Of a stretch of 7,369 bases of DNA, positions 1-7,162 are shown in pieces. The stretch is from Lachnospiraceae bacterium. GTDB taxonomy: Bacteria > Bacillota > Clostridia > Lachnospirales > Lachnospiraceae. Below the pieces are notes generated by a model. That model saw nothing but the letters and a program-made list of their open reading frames with translations. It had not been told where the DNA came from and did not search any database. The position numbers and the translations under genes were made by a program. Numbering within the stretch: the first letter of the stretch is position 1; each line of letters starts with the position of its first letter. The DNA lies in assembly GCA_017463035.1 (NCBI GenBank), contig JAFTPY010000306.1:1-7369 (forward strand), in the 5' to 3' direction.

Positions 1-391
1 AATCCGCCATTTTCTGTTCCAATTCCCGAAGCCGGTTTACCTGCGCGGTGAGGGCTGCGATTTCCTCATCCTTATCTTCACCCTCTATAGTTAATTTATC
101 GACCAAAATCTCCAATTCCTTAATACGTTGATTCGCTTCTACGATATCTTTATATGCCAAATCGTTCTCCCACGCCAGTTCTTCATCGGAAACTGCCGGA
201 AGTATTTTGTTTACCACCGGAATATCCTTTAACATCGGGCGCAGGGTTGTTCCGATTCCTCCCACATCAAGATTAATCAACAAAGCAAAAATCGCAACCC
301 AGATAATGATAATAAGCAATACAATAAAGACGGTAAGAAATCCGCCTTTCTTCTCTTCCTCATTTCCGCCTTTTCTGTCTTTTCTTGCCAT
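1..391 (-). CDS. MotE/YlxF-like membrane-anchored coiled-coil flagellar protein (partial, C-terminus off window)
   Basis: This open frame starts at ATG 391-389 and runs off the left edge with 130 residues visible. Its start shares one base with the fliJ stop (TAATG), so translation is probably coupled to fliJ. Residues 1-16 are charged and rich in Lys/Glu/Gly, residues 18-40 form one strongly hydrophobic helix (FLTVFIVLLIIIIWVAIFAL), residues 41-70 include RPMLKDIPVVNKILP, and about 75-130 is a highly charged, probably coiled-coil stretch. The layout suggests a short cytoplasmic N-terminus and a single-pass anchor. Position directly after fliJ matches B. subtilis ylxF, and the architecture fits the MotE/MgtE-N-like accessory proteins linked to motor or stator function. 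No catalytic motif is visible. The family assignment rests on synteny and topology, because the diagnostic C-terminal domain lies outside the window. A FlbB-like name is also possible. Confidence 0.72.
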   Translation of the reverse strand, partial: MARKDRKGGNEEEKKGGFLTVFIVLLIIIIWVAIFALLINLDVGGIGTTLRPMLKDIPVVNKILPAVSDEELAWENDLAYKDIVEANQRIKELEILVDKLTIEGEDKDEEIAALTAQVNRLRELEQKMAD

Positions 392-846
392 TATGCTTCC
401 TCCGCCTCTGTCGTACCGTACCGAAAGCTTGTACGTTCATCAATTTCCTTCTGTTCTTCCGCATTCATTTCCTGACGATACTCTTCAAATGCATTTTCCC
501 TCAGACGCTCCTGGGTTTTGCGTTCCGTCATGGACTCTACCAGTCGTTCCTCCGCAGCACGTACCGCCATCTCTGCCTTCTTTACATTCTGCTTCTGACG
601 GGCAATCTGATCATCCATCGCCTCCACCGCCATCTGCAAACGGTTTAACTTCGGCACATCCAGTCTGGTTGCCATTACCTGCCGTTTTTCTTCTATGTAC
701 TCTTCCCTTTTCCTCTGCATGGCAAGCAAGCGCTCTTCTTCTTCGTTCAGGCGAAGCTTCGCCGCTCCGTAGGCAGCCTTTGCCTGATCCTCCAGCTTTT
801 GTTTGATTACAAGAAGGCTCTGCATCGAATATCGGAATTTTTTCAT
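391..846 (-). CDS. fliJ: Flagellar export protein FliJ
   Basis: The product is 151 residues, close to the usual 145-150 for FliJ. FliJ is the small coiled-coil stalk of the flagellar type III export machine. It sits in the centre of the FliI ATPase ring, helps couple ATP hydrolysis to the export gate, and escorts export chaperones. The sequence is almost all charged helix: N-terminal FRYSMQSLLVIKQKLEDQAK (residues 4-23), a long coiled coil to about 130, and a C-terminal block EEQKEIDERTSFRYG (about 130-144) typical of Gram-positive FliJ. The ATG at 846 is preceded by AGGAGGAGA (863-855) at good spacing, so the start is secure. It lies 31 nt after fliI, and its stop overlaps the next start by one base. 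Identity rests on N- and C-terminal patterns plus its position between fliI and the MotE-like gene, because FliJ sequences are poorly conserved. Confidence 0.93.
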   Translation of the reverse strand: MKKFRYSMQSLLVIKQKLEDQAKAAYGAAKLRLNEEEERLLAMQRKREEYIEEKRQVMATRLDVPKLNRLQMAVEAMDDQIARQKQNVKKAEMAVRAAEERLVESMTERKTQERLRENAFEEYRQEMNAEEQKEIDERTSFRYGTTEAEEA

Positions 847-857
847 TCGTTACATCT

Positions 858-863
858 CCTCCT
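858..863 (-). promoter_or_regulatory. Ribosome binding site of fliJ
   Basis: Perfect AGGAGG lies within AGGAGGAGA (863-855), 11 nt before the fliJ ATG; the overlapping GGAGGAG (862-856) gives 9 nt. It sits in the 31-nt fliI-fliJ gap, so fliJ has its own strong initiation signal and does not depend on coupling to fliI. Confidence 0.8.
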
Positions 864-877
864 CTCCATACAACCGC

Positions 878-2194
878 TTAACCCGCTTCCGACGAAAAAA
901 TATTGCTAAGCTGCTCAACGGTTTCCTCAAAGGTAAACTTTTCGTCCGTCATCTGACATAAAAACTCATTTATCGCACTGTTTTTCTGTATCGCATAGTC
1001 GATTTCCGGATTGGAACCGGCTTTATACGCACCGATATTAATCAAATCCTCCGCATCGGAATAGGTCGCCAACGTACTCTTAAGCTTACTGGCCAGCTCT
1101 TTGTGCTCTTTGGTTGCAACCGCACTCATAACTCGGGATATACTTTGCAGCACATCGATGGCCGGGTAATGATTCTTATGACCCAGTTTTCGTGATAAAA
1201 TAATATGTCCGTCCAAAATACCTCGGGCCGTATCGGAAATCGGCTCGTTAAAATCGTCACCGTCTACCAACACCGTATAGATACCGGTAATGGAGCCAAC
1301 CGCACCGTTTCCGGCACGTTCCAGAAGCTTCGGCATCTCTGCATACACGCTGGGCGGATACCCTCTGGAAACCGGGGGTTCTCCCGCCGCCAGACCGATT
1401 TCTCTCTGTGCCATGGAAAAACGGGTCAGATTATCTAACATCAACAGAACATCCTTGCCCTGGTCTCTGAAATATTCCGCAATGGCGGTGGCGGTCTGTG
1501 CCGCTTTTTTTCGAATCAGCGCCGGCTTATCCGATGTCGCAATCACAAGCACCGAACGCCGCATGCCTTCCTCTCCCAGGTCGTGTTCAATAAACTCTTT
1601 TACTTCCCGGCCACGCTCGCCGATTAAGGCAATGACATTAATATCTGCCTTCGTGTTACGGGCAATCATACCAAGCAAGGTACTCTTTCCTACACCGGAG
1701 CCGGCAAATATGCCGATACGCTGGCCTTTTCCCAAGGTCAGCATGCCGTCGATTGCCTTTACTCCAAGGGGCAACACATCCCGAATCAGCACACGGTCCA
1801 TAGGATCCGGCGGTGTGGCATTTACTTCGTAAAACTGCGTAACATGTAATTCACTGCCGTCCAAAGGACGCCCCAGTCCGTCCAATGCCTTTCCTAAAAG
1901 TTCTTCACCTACCGGCACCTTTAACGCTTCGGAATTCTGCTCCACACTGTCTCCGATACCGATACCCGAAACCTCTTCATAAGGGGTCAGCAATACTCTG
2001 TTATCCCGGAAGCCTACTACCTCCGCACGGATTTGCCGGGACTTATCCGTAGAGGAAATCGTACAGACATCCCCCAGCTTCGCCTCCGGTCCGAGAGACT
2101 CTATGGTTAATCCGACAATCTTCACTACCTTGCCGTATTTTTTTACATATGACCGCTCACGCAGCCTCAAAAAGTCCTCGGTCGAAAACGCCAT
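878..2194 (-). CDS. fliI: Flagellum-specific export ATPase FliI
   Basis: With the ATG at 2194 the product is 438 residues, the normal FliI length. FliI is the hexameric ATPase of the flagellar type III export apparatus on the cytoplasmic side of the MS ring, related to F1-ATPase beta and SctN. Visible motifs are the Walker A AGSGVGKST (164-172), the GERGREV element with its catalytic-type Glu193 (192-198), Walker B VLLMLDNLTRFS (249-260), and GEPPVSRGYPPSVYAEMPKL (271-290). Residues 1-90 form the N-terminal beta-barrel, and the last 100 or so form the C-terminal helical domain. An in-frame GTG at 2215 would add seven residues, but it overlaps fliH and lacks a good upstream site, whereas AAAGG lies 7 nt before the ATG. 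The fliH stop and this ATG are one base apart (TAG-T-ATG). No active-site residue is missing. Confidence 0.97.
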   Translation of the reverse strand: MAFSTEDFLRLRERSYVKKYGKVVKIVGLTIESLGPEAKLGDVCTISSTDKSRQIRAEVVGFRDNRVLLTPYEEVSGIGIGDSVEQNSEALKVPVGEELLGKALDGLGRPLDGSELHVTQFYEVNATPPDPMDRVLIRDVLPLGVKAIDGMLTLGKGQRIGIFAGSGVGKSTLLGMIARNTKADINVIALIGERGREVKEFIEHDLGEEGMRRSVLVIATSDKPALIRKKAAQTATAIAEYFRDQGKDVLLMLDNLTRFSMAQREIGLAAGEPPVSRGYPPSVYAEMPKLLERAGNGAVGSITGIYTVLVDGDDFNEPISDTARGILDGHIILSRKLGHKNHYPAIDVLQSISRVMSAVATKEHKELASKLKSTLATYSDAEDLINIGAYKAGSNPEIDYAIQKNSAINEFLCQMTDEKFTFEETVEQLSNIFSSEAG

Positions 2195-2195
2195 A

Positions 2196-3191
2196 CTACA
2201 CCCTTTCCTGTACACTAAGCAGCCGGATATCCTCTATGAGGCCCTCCAGCTGTGTACCCAAACTGCAATCTATAATGTTGGAATCGGTTTCAATCATACA
2301 TTCGCCCTTTTTTAACAGAGCATCCTGTACAACCTCTAATGTCACTTCTCTTTCGAAAAGGGCTCGTAAATCATCTGCCGCTCCCTTTACTTCCTCCACA
2401 TCTTCTTTGGAAACCTTAATCAGAAAAGAATTGCTTCGGTCCGCTTCGGATAAAGCCTTGGTTACCAGATATGTCACAATTCCCTTTCTTGACTCCAGAC
2501 AAACTCCGGTCAAATGCTCCAAAAGCTTCGTAATCACCTCGGTAGCCATCGGCTCCAGTTCTCTTACTTTGCTTTCATACCGAGCCTCAATCTGACGTTC
2601 TTTTTCCGCAAAAGCCGCCTCCATTTCTGCCTGCTCCTGCAACAACTTCTGACGTCCCTCTTCGTAGCCTGCTCTTCTTGCATCTTCCAAAACTACCGCT
2701 TTCTCTTCTTCCGCTTCTTGGTTTATCTTTTCTTTTAACAGCTCGCCCTGCGCCTTTGTCTGTTCTAAAATCACATCGGCCTGGGTTCGAATCGACTTCT
2801 CCAGTTCAATCTTCATGGCCAGTTTTTCCGCGGCGGTAATCTCCTCCCGGAGCTTCTCCCGTTCCGCTTCCCGCCAAGCCTCCATATACGCTTCACTCAT
2901 TACGGTACGCTCAACAGGAGCCGCCTCCGGATTCTCACCGGTTACAACTGCTTCCGCATCCTCCGTCCCCTCCGGAAGAACTTCTTCTCCGTCGGAAACA
3001 GCCGCATAATCCGCAATCGCCGGAACCTCTCCGTCTTCCGTCAGTGCAATCGCCTGCAATCCCCCTACAAAAGAGTCCGAAAGTATAGAATCCGCTACAC
3101 GGGAATGAATTTCGTCTTCCTTGGCCGATACATCGATTTTCTTCATTTCTTCTTTATAGCGTACAGTATACGCCTTTATCACATTAGACAA
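2196..3191 (-). CDS. fliH: Flagellar assembly protein FliH (TTG start)
   Basis: From TTG 3191 the product is 331 residues. FliH dimers act as the peripheral stalk and regulator of the FliI ATPase and tether it to the C ring. Residues 1-16 (MSNVIKAYTVRYKEEM) resemble the usual FliH opening. About 50-95 is an acidic, Pro/Gly/Ala-containing linker, probably disordered. About 100-215 is long charged coiled coil, including the FliH-type GYEEG (175-179). The C-terminal FliI-binding domain (about 210-331) contains KKGECMIETDSNIIDCSLGT (294-313), matching the conserved C-terminal signature. No ATG is available near the front. The longest frame begins at another TTG (3224), but GGAGGTGA at 3207-3200 sits 8 nt before TTG 3191, and Ser-Asn-Val-Ile-Lys follows it as in homologues. 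The start overlaps the fliG 3' end by 8 nt, indicating coupled translation. Confidence 0.92.
   Translation of the reverse strand: MSNVIKAYTVRYKEEMKKIDVSAKEDEIHSRVADSILSDSFVGGLQAIALTEDGEVPAIADYAAVSDGEEVLPEGTEDAEAVVTGENPEAAPVERTVMSEAYMEAWREAEREKLREEITAAEKLAMKIELEKSIRTQADVILEQTKAQGELLKEKINQEAEEEKAVVLEDARRAGYEEGRQKLLQEQAEMEAAFAEKERQIEARYESKVRELEPMATEVITKLLEHLTGVCLESRKGIVTYLVTKALSEADRSNSFLIKVSKEDVEEVKGAADDLRALFEREVTLEVVQDALLKKGECMIETDSNIIDCSLGTQLEGLIEDIRLLSVQERV
2202..2206 (-). promoter_or_regulatory. Ribosome binding site that decides the fliI start
   Basis: AAAGG, part of AGGAAAGGG (2209-2201), lies inside the 3' end of fliH, 7 nt before ATG 2194. It falls downstream of the alternative GTG at 2215, so it can only serve the ATG. 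This supports the 438-residue form of FliI. Confidence 0.65.
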
Positions 3192-4197
3192 CGATCTCGT
3201 CACCTCCGCCTCTGGAAATAACAATTTCTCCGGAGTCCTCTAGCTTACGAATAATATTAACAATCTTCTGCTGTGCTTCTTCTACATCCTTCAAACGAAC
3301 CGGACCCATGAAGTCCATATCGTCCTTAATCATAGCCACAAGGCGCTTGGACAGGTTATTAAAGATAACCGTCTGTACCTCTTCGTTCGCACTCTTAAGC
3401 GCGGTAGCCAGTTCATTATTATCCACCTCACGCAACACACGCTGAATGGAACGGTCGTCGAGGGAAAGGATATCCTCGAACACGAACATCTTTCTGCGGA
3501 TCTCGTCTGCAAGTTCCGGTTCTTCGATTTCGAGGGTTTCCATGATATGCTTTTCTGTACCGCGGTCTACGGTATTCAAAATCTCTACGATCGCATCTAC
3601 ACCGCCGGCAATGGTGTAATCCTGGTTCACTAAGGATGCCAGCTTACGCTCCAATACATGCTCTACGTCGCGGATGGTATCCGGGGATGTACGGTCCATT
3701 TGTGCGATACGCTTCGCAACATCCGCCTGCTTATCCGGTGACAGTGCACCGATAATGGTAGCCGCCTGACTGGCGGAAAGATAAGACAAAATAAGCGCAA
3801 TGGTCTGGGACTTCTTGTCCTGAATAAAATTGAGCAACTGGCTCGGGTCGGTCTTTCGTACAAACTCGAACGGACGCACCTGCAAGGAGTCGGTAAGCTT
3901 TCCGATAATTTCCTTTGCTTTTTCGGTACCGAAGGATTTCTCTAACAAATCACTGGCATAACTGATACCGCCCTCTGTCACATACTGCTGTGCCAAACAT
4001 ACTTCATAGAATTCATCCAATACCTCATCCTTTACGGAAGGAGTAATATTCTTTGTATTTGCAATTTCCAGAGTCAACTGCTCTACTTCGTCTTCCTTTA
4101 AGAACTTAAACACCTTGGATGCCCGTTCCGGTCCGACTACGATAAACAGAATCGCAGCCTTTTGCATCCCTGTCAAATCCAATGATCTGCCTGCCAT
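3184..4197 (-). CDS. fliG: Flagellar motor switch protein FliG (variant EHPQ motif)
   Basis: The product is 337 residues, normal for FliG. FliG forms the upper C ring: its N-domain binds FliF, its middle domain binds FliM, and its C-domain meets the MotA stator to make torque. Residues 5-100 form the FliF-binding domain (LTGMQKAAILFIVVGPE at 8-24). About 110-195 is the middle armadillo domain and 237-240 is the MFVF hinge motif. The C-domain keeps every torque charge at canonical spacing: Lys268, Arg285, Asp292, Asp293 and Arg301 (KDDMDFMGPVRL at 291-302). The oddity is in the middle domain. Where most FliG proteins read EHPQT after NFIQ, this one reads DKKSQT (127-132), so Glu-His-Pro becomes Lys-Lys-Ser, while the partner arginine (Arg163 in KRIAQMDRTSP) is kept. 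The ATG has AGGAGG 7 nt upstream (4210-4205). The gene lies 20 nt after fliF. Confidence 0.98.
   Translation of the reverse strand: MAGRSLDLTGMQKAAILFIVVGPERASKVFKFLKEDEVEQLTLEIANTKNITPSVKDEVLDEFYEVCLAQQYVTEGGISYASDLLEKSFGTEKAKEIIGKLTDSLQVRPFEFVRKTDPSQLLNFIQDKKSQTIALILSYLSASQAATIIGALSPDKQADVAKRIAQMDRTSPDTIRDVEHVLERKLASLVNQDYTIAGGVDAIVEILNTVDRGTEKHIMETLEIEEPELADEIRRKMFVFEDILSLDDRSIQRVLREVDNNELATALKSANEEVQTVIFNNLSKRLVAMIKDDMDFMGPVRLKDVEEAQQKIVNIIRKLEDSGEIVISRGGGDEIVV
3200..3207 (-). promoter_or_regulatory. Ribosome binding site that decides the fliH start
   Basis: GGAGGTGA, a perfect complement to the 16S rRNA 3' end, lies inside the last codons of fliG, 8 nt before TTG 3191. The alternative starts are poorly placed: TTG 3224 lies upstream of it, and GTG 3203 overlaps it. 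This site is the main reason for choosing the 331-residue form. Confidence 0.8.
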
Positions 4198-4217
4198 AGC
4201 GTATCCTCCTTCATCCT

Positions 4218-5822
4218 TTAGTACTCATCGTTCAACCAGGTCCGTAACAACATTGCCACCGACTCCGGATTTTCATCAAAGAACTTCTCAATCAAGATTC
4301 TGGTCTCGGACTTCTCACCGAATTCAACATCCTCCAGGGACGCATTGTTTCCGTGCTCCGCCAAGATTTCGGAATAATTGAGCTCCGGCTCTACCTCCGT
4401 CACCTCCACCGGCTTCATACCGCGGAATACTACATATGCAAGGAATGCAAGAAGTAACACTGCCAGCACAATGGTAAGAATAAACTCCCAGTTTACCGGC
4501 TCCTCCAATATCTCAATGAACTTATACTGGTCATAGGTCGTAATATGTATGTTCTCTCTCGGAATACCCGTAGCCTTTGCCACCATCTGGTACAAATCCT
4601 CCGACGGCTCCGTCTTTACCGGCTTTCCGAACAAAAGCTTGAACTGCTCATAGGTCATGTCTTCGGTTAAAAGCTCCTTCTCCCGAAGTTCCGCCTCGCT
4701 GACCTCTTCCACATGGGTCGCCACGACACTGATAAAAGAGGATTCCTTATCAACCACACCGGTCTCGTAAATCTCGTTTGTAATCTGCTTGTTGTATATC
4801 ATATCATAGGACTCGGAATCCACCGACGACGTGCCTCCCATACTGTTTACAAGCATATAATCCACTTCGTCATTGGAATCTGTTCCCGGAATATCCCCGG
4901 AATTGGTTACGCCCGTAGCAGAATAGGACTCGTAATGAGACTGATAGCCCTGCTCCATGTCCGGATTGTCCGGATAATACCGCTCGGTATAGGTTTCCTT
5001 CTTATCCATATTTACGGTAATGGACGGCATAACCTCCGTTAACTGGTACTGGCACGCTGCAAAACCCGCATAAACAAGATTCTTGTAAGCCAAAGCAATC
5101 TCATTTTTAAAGGCTGCGATTTCATCCTGGGTAATTTCTTCCTCCTCGTCCGGATCCGAGCCATCGTAAAGCATTACACCGTACTGGTCTACGACACGGA
5201 TCTGCTCCGTAGAGGAATTTCCGATGGCAAAGGCTACCGCAACCGCAATGGATACCGGAGTCTCCTCCTTGTCAAATTCATCGTTTATGGTCAGAAACAC
5301 ACTGGCCGGCGTATCCTTTTTCGCGGTCAAAATGGTGGTGGAAGAATCCTGCGGCACATAATTGATGATAGCCTTATCCACACCTACCATATTTTCGATA
5401 TTCTTCTTTAAATCCGACTGCATATACAGATGAGCTCTGGTAAGACGCTCTCCGCTGGTGGTACTGATACTGGTATTCAACAAATCATCAATGCCGAAGC
5501 CCGTCTCCTCCAAGTCACTCTGAGCCACCAAAACAACGGCATCTGTCTGACGCTTCCTATCTACCTCTACCGTCAGATTATCATCCTGCAGCTTATACTT
5601 GATTCCGTTTTCCTTCAACAGCTGTACCACCCCGGTGGCTATATTCGTTGTTTCAAAGGTAGACAGCGTCACATATTTGGTTCTGCTTAAAAGCACAATA
5701 AGAATAGCAAGCGCCAAAACCACACCGGAAAACACACTGACAATAATGGTCTTCTGCTTACTCGTATATTTATTCCATAATTCCAGCAAACGCTTCGGAA
5801 GCTGTTGTAACCGTTCCTTCAT
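4218..5822 (-). CDS. fliF: Flagellar MS-ring protein FliF
   Basis: The product is 534 residues, within the usual 500-560. FliF is the membrane MS ring on which rod, rotor and export gate assemble. A short basic N-terminus precedes the first membrane helix (about 25-46). Two YscJ/FliF-type ring-building domains follow (about 50-220), containing LTRAHLYMQSDLKKNIENMV (127-146). An acidic patch DPDEEEE (223-229) starts the region of about 230-440 that forms the collar in other FliF proteins. The second membrane helix is at about 446-466. The cytoplasmic tail ends with TRILIEKFF and VAMLLRTWLNDEY (507-534), the conserved FliG-binding helices; their presence at the very end shows the C-terminus is intact. 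CAAAGGAG (5838-5831) lies 8 nt before the ATG. The gene sits 40 nt after fliE and 20 nt before its partner gene fliG. Confidence 0.97.
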   Translation of the reverse strand: MKERLQQLPKRLLELWNKYTSKQKTIIVSVFSGVVLALAILIVLLSRTKYVTLSTFETTNIATGVVQLLKENGIKYKLQDDNLTVEVDRKRQTDAVVLVAQSDLEETGFGIDDLLNTSISTTSGERLTRAHLYMQSDLKKNIENMVGVDKAIINYVPQDSSTTILTAKKDTPASVFLTINDEFDKEETPVSIAVAVAFAIGNSSTEQIRVVDQYGVMLYDGSDPDEEEEITQDEIAAFKNEIALAYKNLVYAGFAACQYQLTEVMPSITVNMDKKETYTERYYPDNPDMEQGYQSHYESYSATGVTNSGDIPGTDSNDEVDYMLVNSMGGTSSVDSESYDMIYNKQITNEIYETGVVDKESSFISVVATHVEEVSEAELREKELLTEDMTYEQFKLLFGKPVKTEPSEDLYQMVAKATGIPRENIHITTYDQYKFIEILEEPVNWEFILTIVLAVLLLAFLAYVVFRGMKPVEVTEVEPELNYSEILAEHGNNASLEDVEFGEKSETRILIEKFFDENPESVAMLLRTWLNDEY

Positions 5823-5862
5823 ATATGCCGCTCCTTTGTATCAATCTCATTAAGAAAAAACG

Positions 5863-6177
5863 TTAAAACTGCATTGCCATCAATTCCTTATACGCTTCCA
5901 GCACACCGTTCCGAATGGCTACCGTGTACTGCAGGGAAATATTTGCTTTGTTCTGCGCAATCAACAAATCATGTACATTGTCATTCAAACCGAGCATATA
6001 AGACATCTGCGCCTCTTCCGCCTCATGGGTATAGCGGTTCGTCTCCTCCAAAAGCCCGATGGCTGACTGATATAACGCTTCAAAAGCACCGGACTTCTCG
6101 GATGTTTCCTTTACGGGATTCACCTGAAATCCGCTGTCCAATGGCTGTATTTTGTTAATCGGTGCAATTAAACTCAT
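5863..6177 (-). CDS. fliE: Flagellar hook-basal body protein FliE
   Basis: The product is 104 residues, the expected length. FliE is the first protein exported during rod assembly and connects the MS ring and export gate to the FlgB/FlgC rod. The N-terminal 30 residues are variable. The C-terminal half carries the family pattern: LGLNDNVHDLLIAQNKANI (62-80) followed by SLQYTVAIRNGVLEAYKELM (81-100), two amphipathic helices with the conserved Gln and Arg-Asn residues. It has no cleavable signal peptide, as expected for a substrate of the flagellar export system. The ATG at 6177 is preceded by AAAGGA (6192-6187) at about 9 nt. It lies 43 nt after flgC and 40 nt before fliF, the same neighbours as in B. 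subtilis. Confidence 0.97.
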   Translation of the reverse strand: MSLIAPINKIQPLDSGFQVNPVKETSEKSGAFEALYQSAIGLLEETNRYTHEAEEAQMSYMLGLNDNVHDLLIAQNKANISLQYTVAIRNGVLEAYKELMAMQF

Positions 6178-6220
6178 ACCGCTTCATCCTTTCTGTTCCG
6201 ACTCACTTTACCACCGTCAA

Positions 6221-6679
6221 TTACTTGCCGATTTCAAGTCCCTTTAACGCCATATTCTTCGTTGCATTAAATGCCGTTACATTCGCTTCGAAAGAACGGG
6301 TGGCATCAATCAGGTTTGTCATCTCCGTCACGGTATTGACATTCGGCATCGTCACATAACCGTCCTCGTCCGCATCCGGATGGGCCGGGTCATATACCAT
6401 CTTCATCGGAGTCACATGATCCTCCGCGATGCCGGTAATCTTTACACCGTCCCCTAACGGGTCGGTCTTTCTGGAAACACCGGTCTGCATTGCCGTTAAA
6501 ATCGATTCAAAATTGCAATCATTCTTTTCCGCAAACACAACGGTCTGGCGACGATATACATCACCGTTTTCGTCTCTTGTTGTATTCACGTTCGCAATAT
6601 TCTGTGAAATAATATCCATTCGCGTACGCTGTGCCGACATACCGCTGGCGCTGACATTTAAAGAACCCATCAAAGACAT
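6221..6679 (-). CDS. flgC: Flagellar proximal rod protein FlgC
   Basis: The product is 152 residues, slightly above the common 134-150. FlgC is a proximal rod subunit exported through the type III apparatus and assembled on FliE/FlgB. The N-terminal rod signature is clear: SASGMSAQRTRMDIISQNIA (10-29) followed by NVNTTRDENGDVYRRQTVVF (30-49). The C-terminal signature MPNVNTVTEMTNLIDATRSF (111-130) and the closing amphipathic helix to GLEIGK (147-152) are both intact. These terminal helices form the coiled-coil core of the rod. AAAGGAG (6692-6686) lies 6 nt before ATG 6679; a second Met at residue 4 is less well spaced. The gap to flgB is the widest in the operon at 73 nt and holds two small inverted repeats. 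Confidence 0.97.
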   Translation of the reverse strand: MSLMGSLNVSASGMSAQRTRMDIISQNIANVNTTRDENGDVYRRQTVVFAEKNDCNFESILTAMQTGVSRKTDPLGDGVKITGIAEDHVTPMKMVYDPAHPDADEDGYVTMPNVNTVTEMTNLIDATRSFEANVTAFNATKNMALKGLEIGK

Positions 6680-6694
6680 AGGCCGCTCCTTTCC

Positions 6695-6709
6695 GCATAA
6701 AACTTATGC
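6695..6709 (-). repeat. Small inverted repeat in the flgB-flgC spacer, next to the flgC ribosome binding site
   Basis: In the transcript GCAUAA-GUU-UUAUGC forms a perfect 6-bp stem with a 3-nt loop, ending 2 nt before the flgC AAAGGAG (6692-6686). A second 5-bp inverted repeat, CGTAT-N4-ATACG, lies at 6728-6741. Both are weak and lack a U-tract, so they are not terminators. They might influence flgC translation or mRNA decay. Chance is possible. Confidence 0.35.
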
Positions 6710-6752
6710 ACTCCGTATGTAACTAACCGTATTTATATACGCCGAAAAGCCG

Positions 6753-7139
6753 TTACCGCTGTAACACGGAACGGATTCTGGAAAACTCCTGTGTCATGGA
6801 ATCCAGCAAAGCATAGTACTTTAACTGGTTATCTGCCAAATAAGCGGACTCCGTGTCAATATCCACGTTATTACCGTCCTTACGATAATCCAACGTAGCA
6901 TGGTCCACATAGGTAGTGGAACCCAACCTCGACAAATCCATACCCTTTACTTTTTTCGATAATGCATCTCTTCCGGTCAATTCTCTTGCCAGATATGTTT
7001 CAAAGGTAACATCGCTGCGCTTAAAATCCGGCGTGTCTACATTTGCGATATTGTTGGCAATGACCTCATTGCGCTTCCAGGAGGCATCCGCCGCCTTATC
7101 CAGCACATTTACAAAGCTAAAAGCATCTGAACCTATCAT
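6753..7139 (-). CDS. flgB: Flagellar proximal rod protein FlgB
   Basis: With the ATG at 7139 the product is 128 residues, typical for FlgB. It is the first gene of the operon and encodes the rod subunit nearest the MS ring. The conserved N-terminal block NEVIANNIANVDTPDFKRSD (24-43) is the rod/hook family signature. The C-terminal YRKDGNNVDIDTESAYLADN (85-104) followed by a helix ending in SVLQR is the FlgB-specific end. A GTG at 7148 would add three residues, but it touches the ribosome binding site directly, whereas AAGGAA (7154-7149) is 9 nt from the ATG. Homologues also begin near Met-Ile-x-Ser. There is no cleavable signal peptide, consistent with export by the flagellar apparatus. Upstream lies the non-coding region with the likely operon promoter; no codY, the usual B. 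subtilis neighbour, is visible in the 230 bp available. Confidence 0.97.
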   Translation of the reverse strand: MIGSDAFSFVNVLDKAADASWKRNEVIANNIANVDTPDFKRSDVTFETYLARELTGRDALSKKVKGMDLSRLGSTTYVDHATLDYRKDGNNVDIDTESAYLADNQLKYYALLDSMTQEFSRIRSVLQR

Positions 7140-7148
7140 AAGATACAC

Positions 7149-7154
7149 TTCCTT
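7149..7154 (-). promoter_or_regulatory. Ribosome binding site of flgB
   Basis: AAGGAA within GAAAGGAAG lies 9 nt before ATG 7139 and immediately beside the alternative GTG 7148, so it excludes the GTG as start. If the promoter call below is right, this site lies almost at the 5' end of the transcript. Confidence 0.7.
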
Positions 7155-7162
7155 TCAATACT

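Noticed and set aside
207..806. A 199-codon plus-strand open frame, antisense to fliJ and its downstream neighbour
   Set aside because: It lies opposite two well-supported genes, is rich in Pro/Ser/Leu as expected of a complement frame, and has no recognisable domain.
1290..1832. A 180-codon plus-strand open frame opposite fliI
   Set aside because: It mirrors the conserved ATPase core of fliI, has an Arg/Ser/Pro composition typical of shadow frames, and has no plausible ribosome binding site or operon partner.
4713..5042. A 109-codon plus-strand open frame opposite fliF
   Set aside because: Its Ile/His/Arg-rich sequence reflects the reverse complement of fliF codons, and nothing suggests expression.
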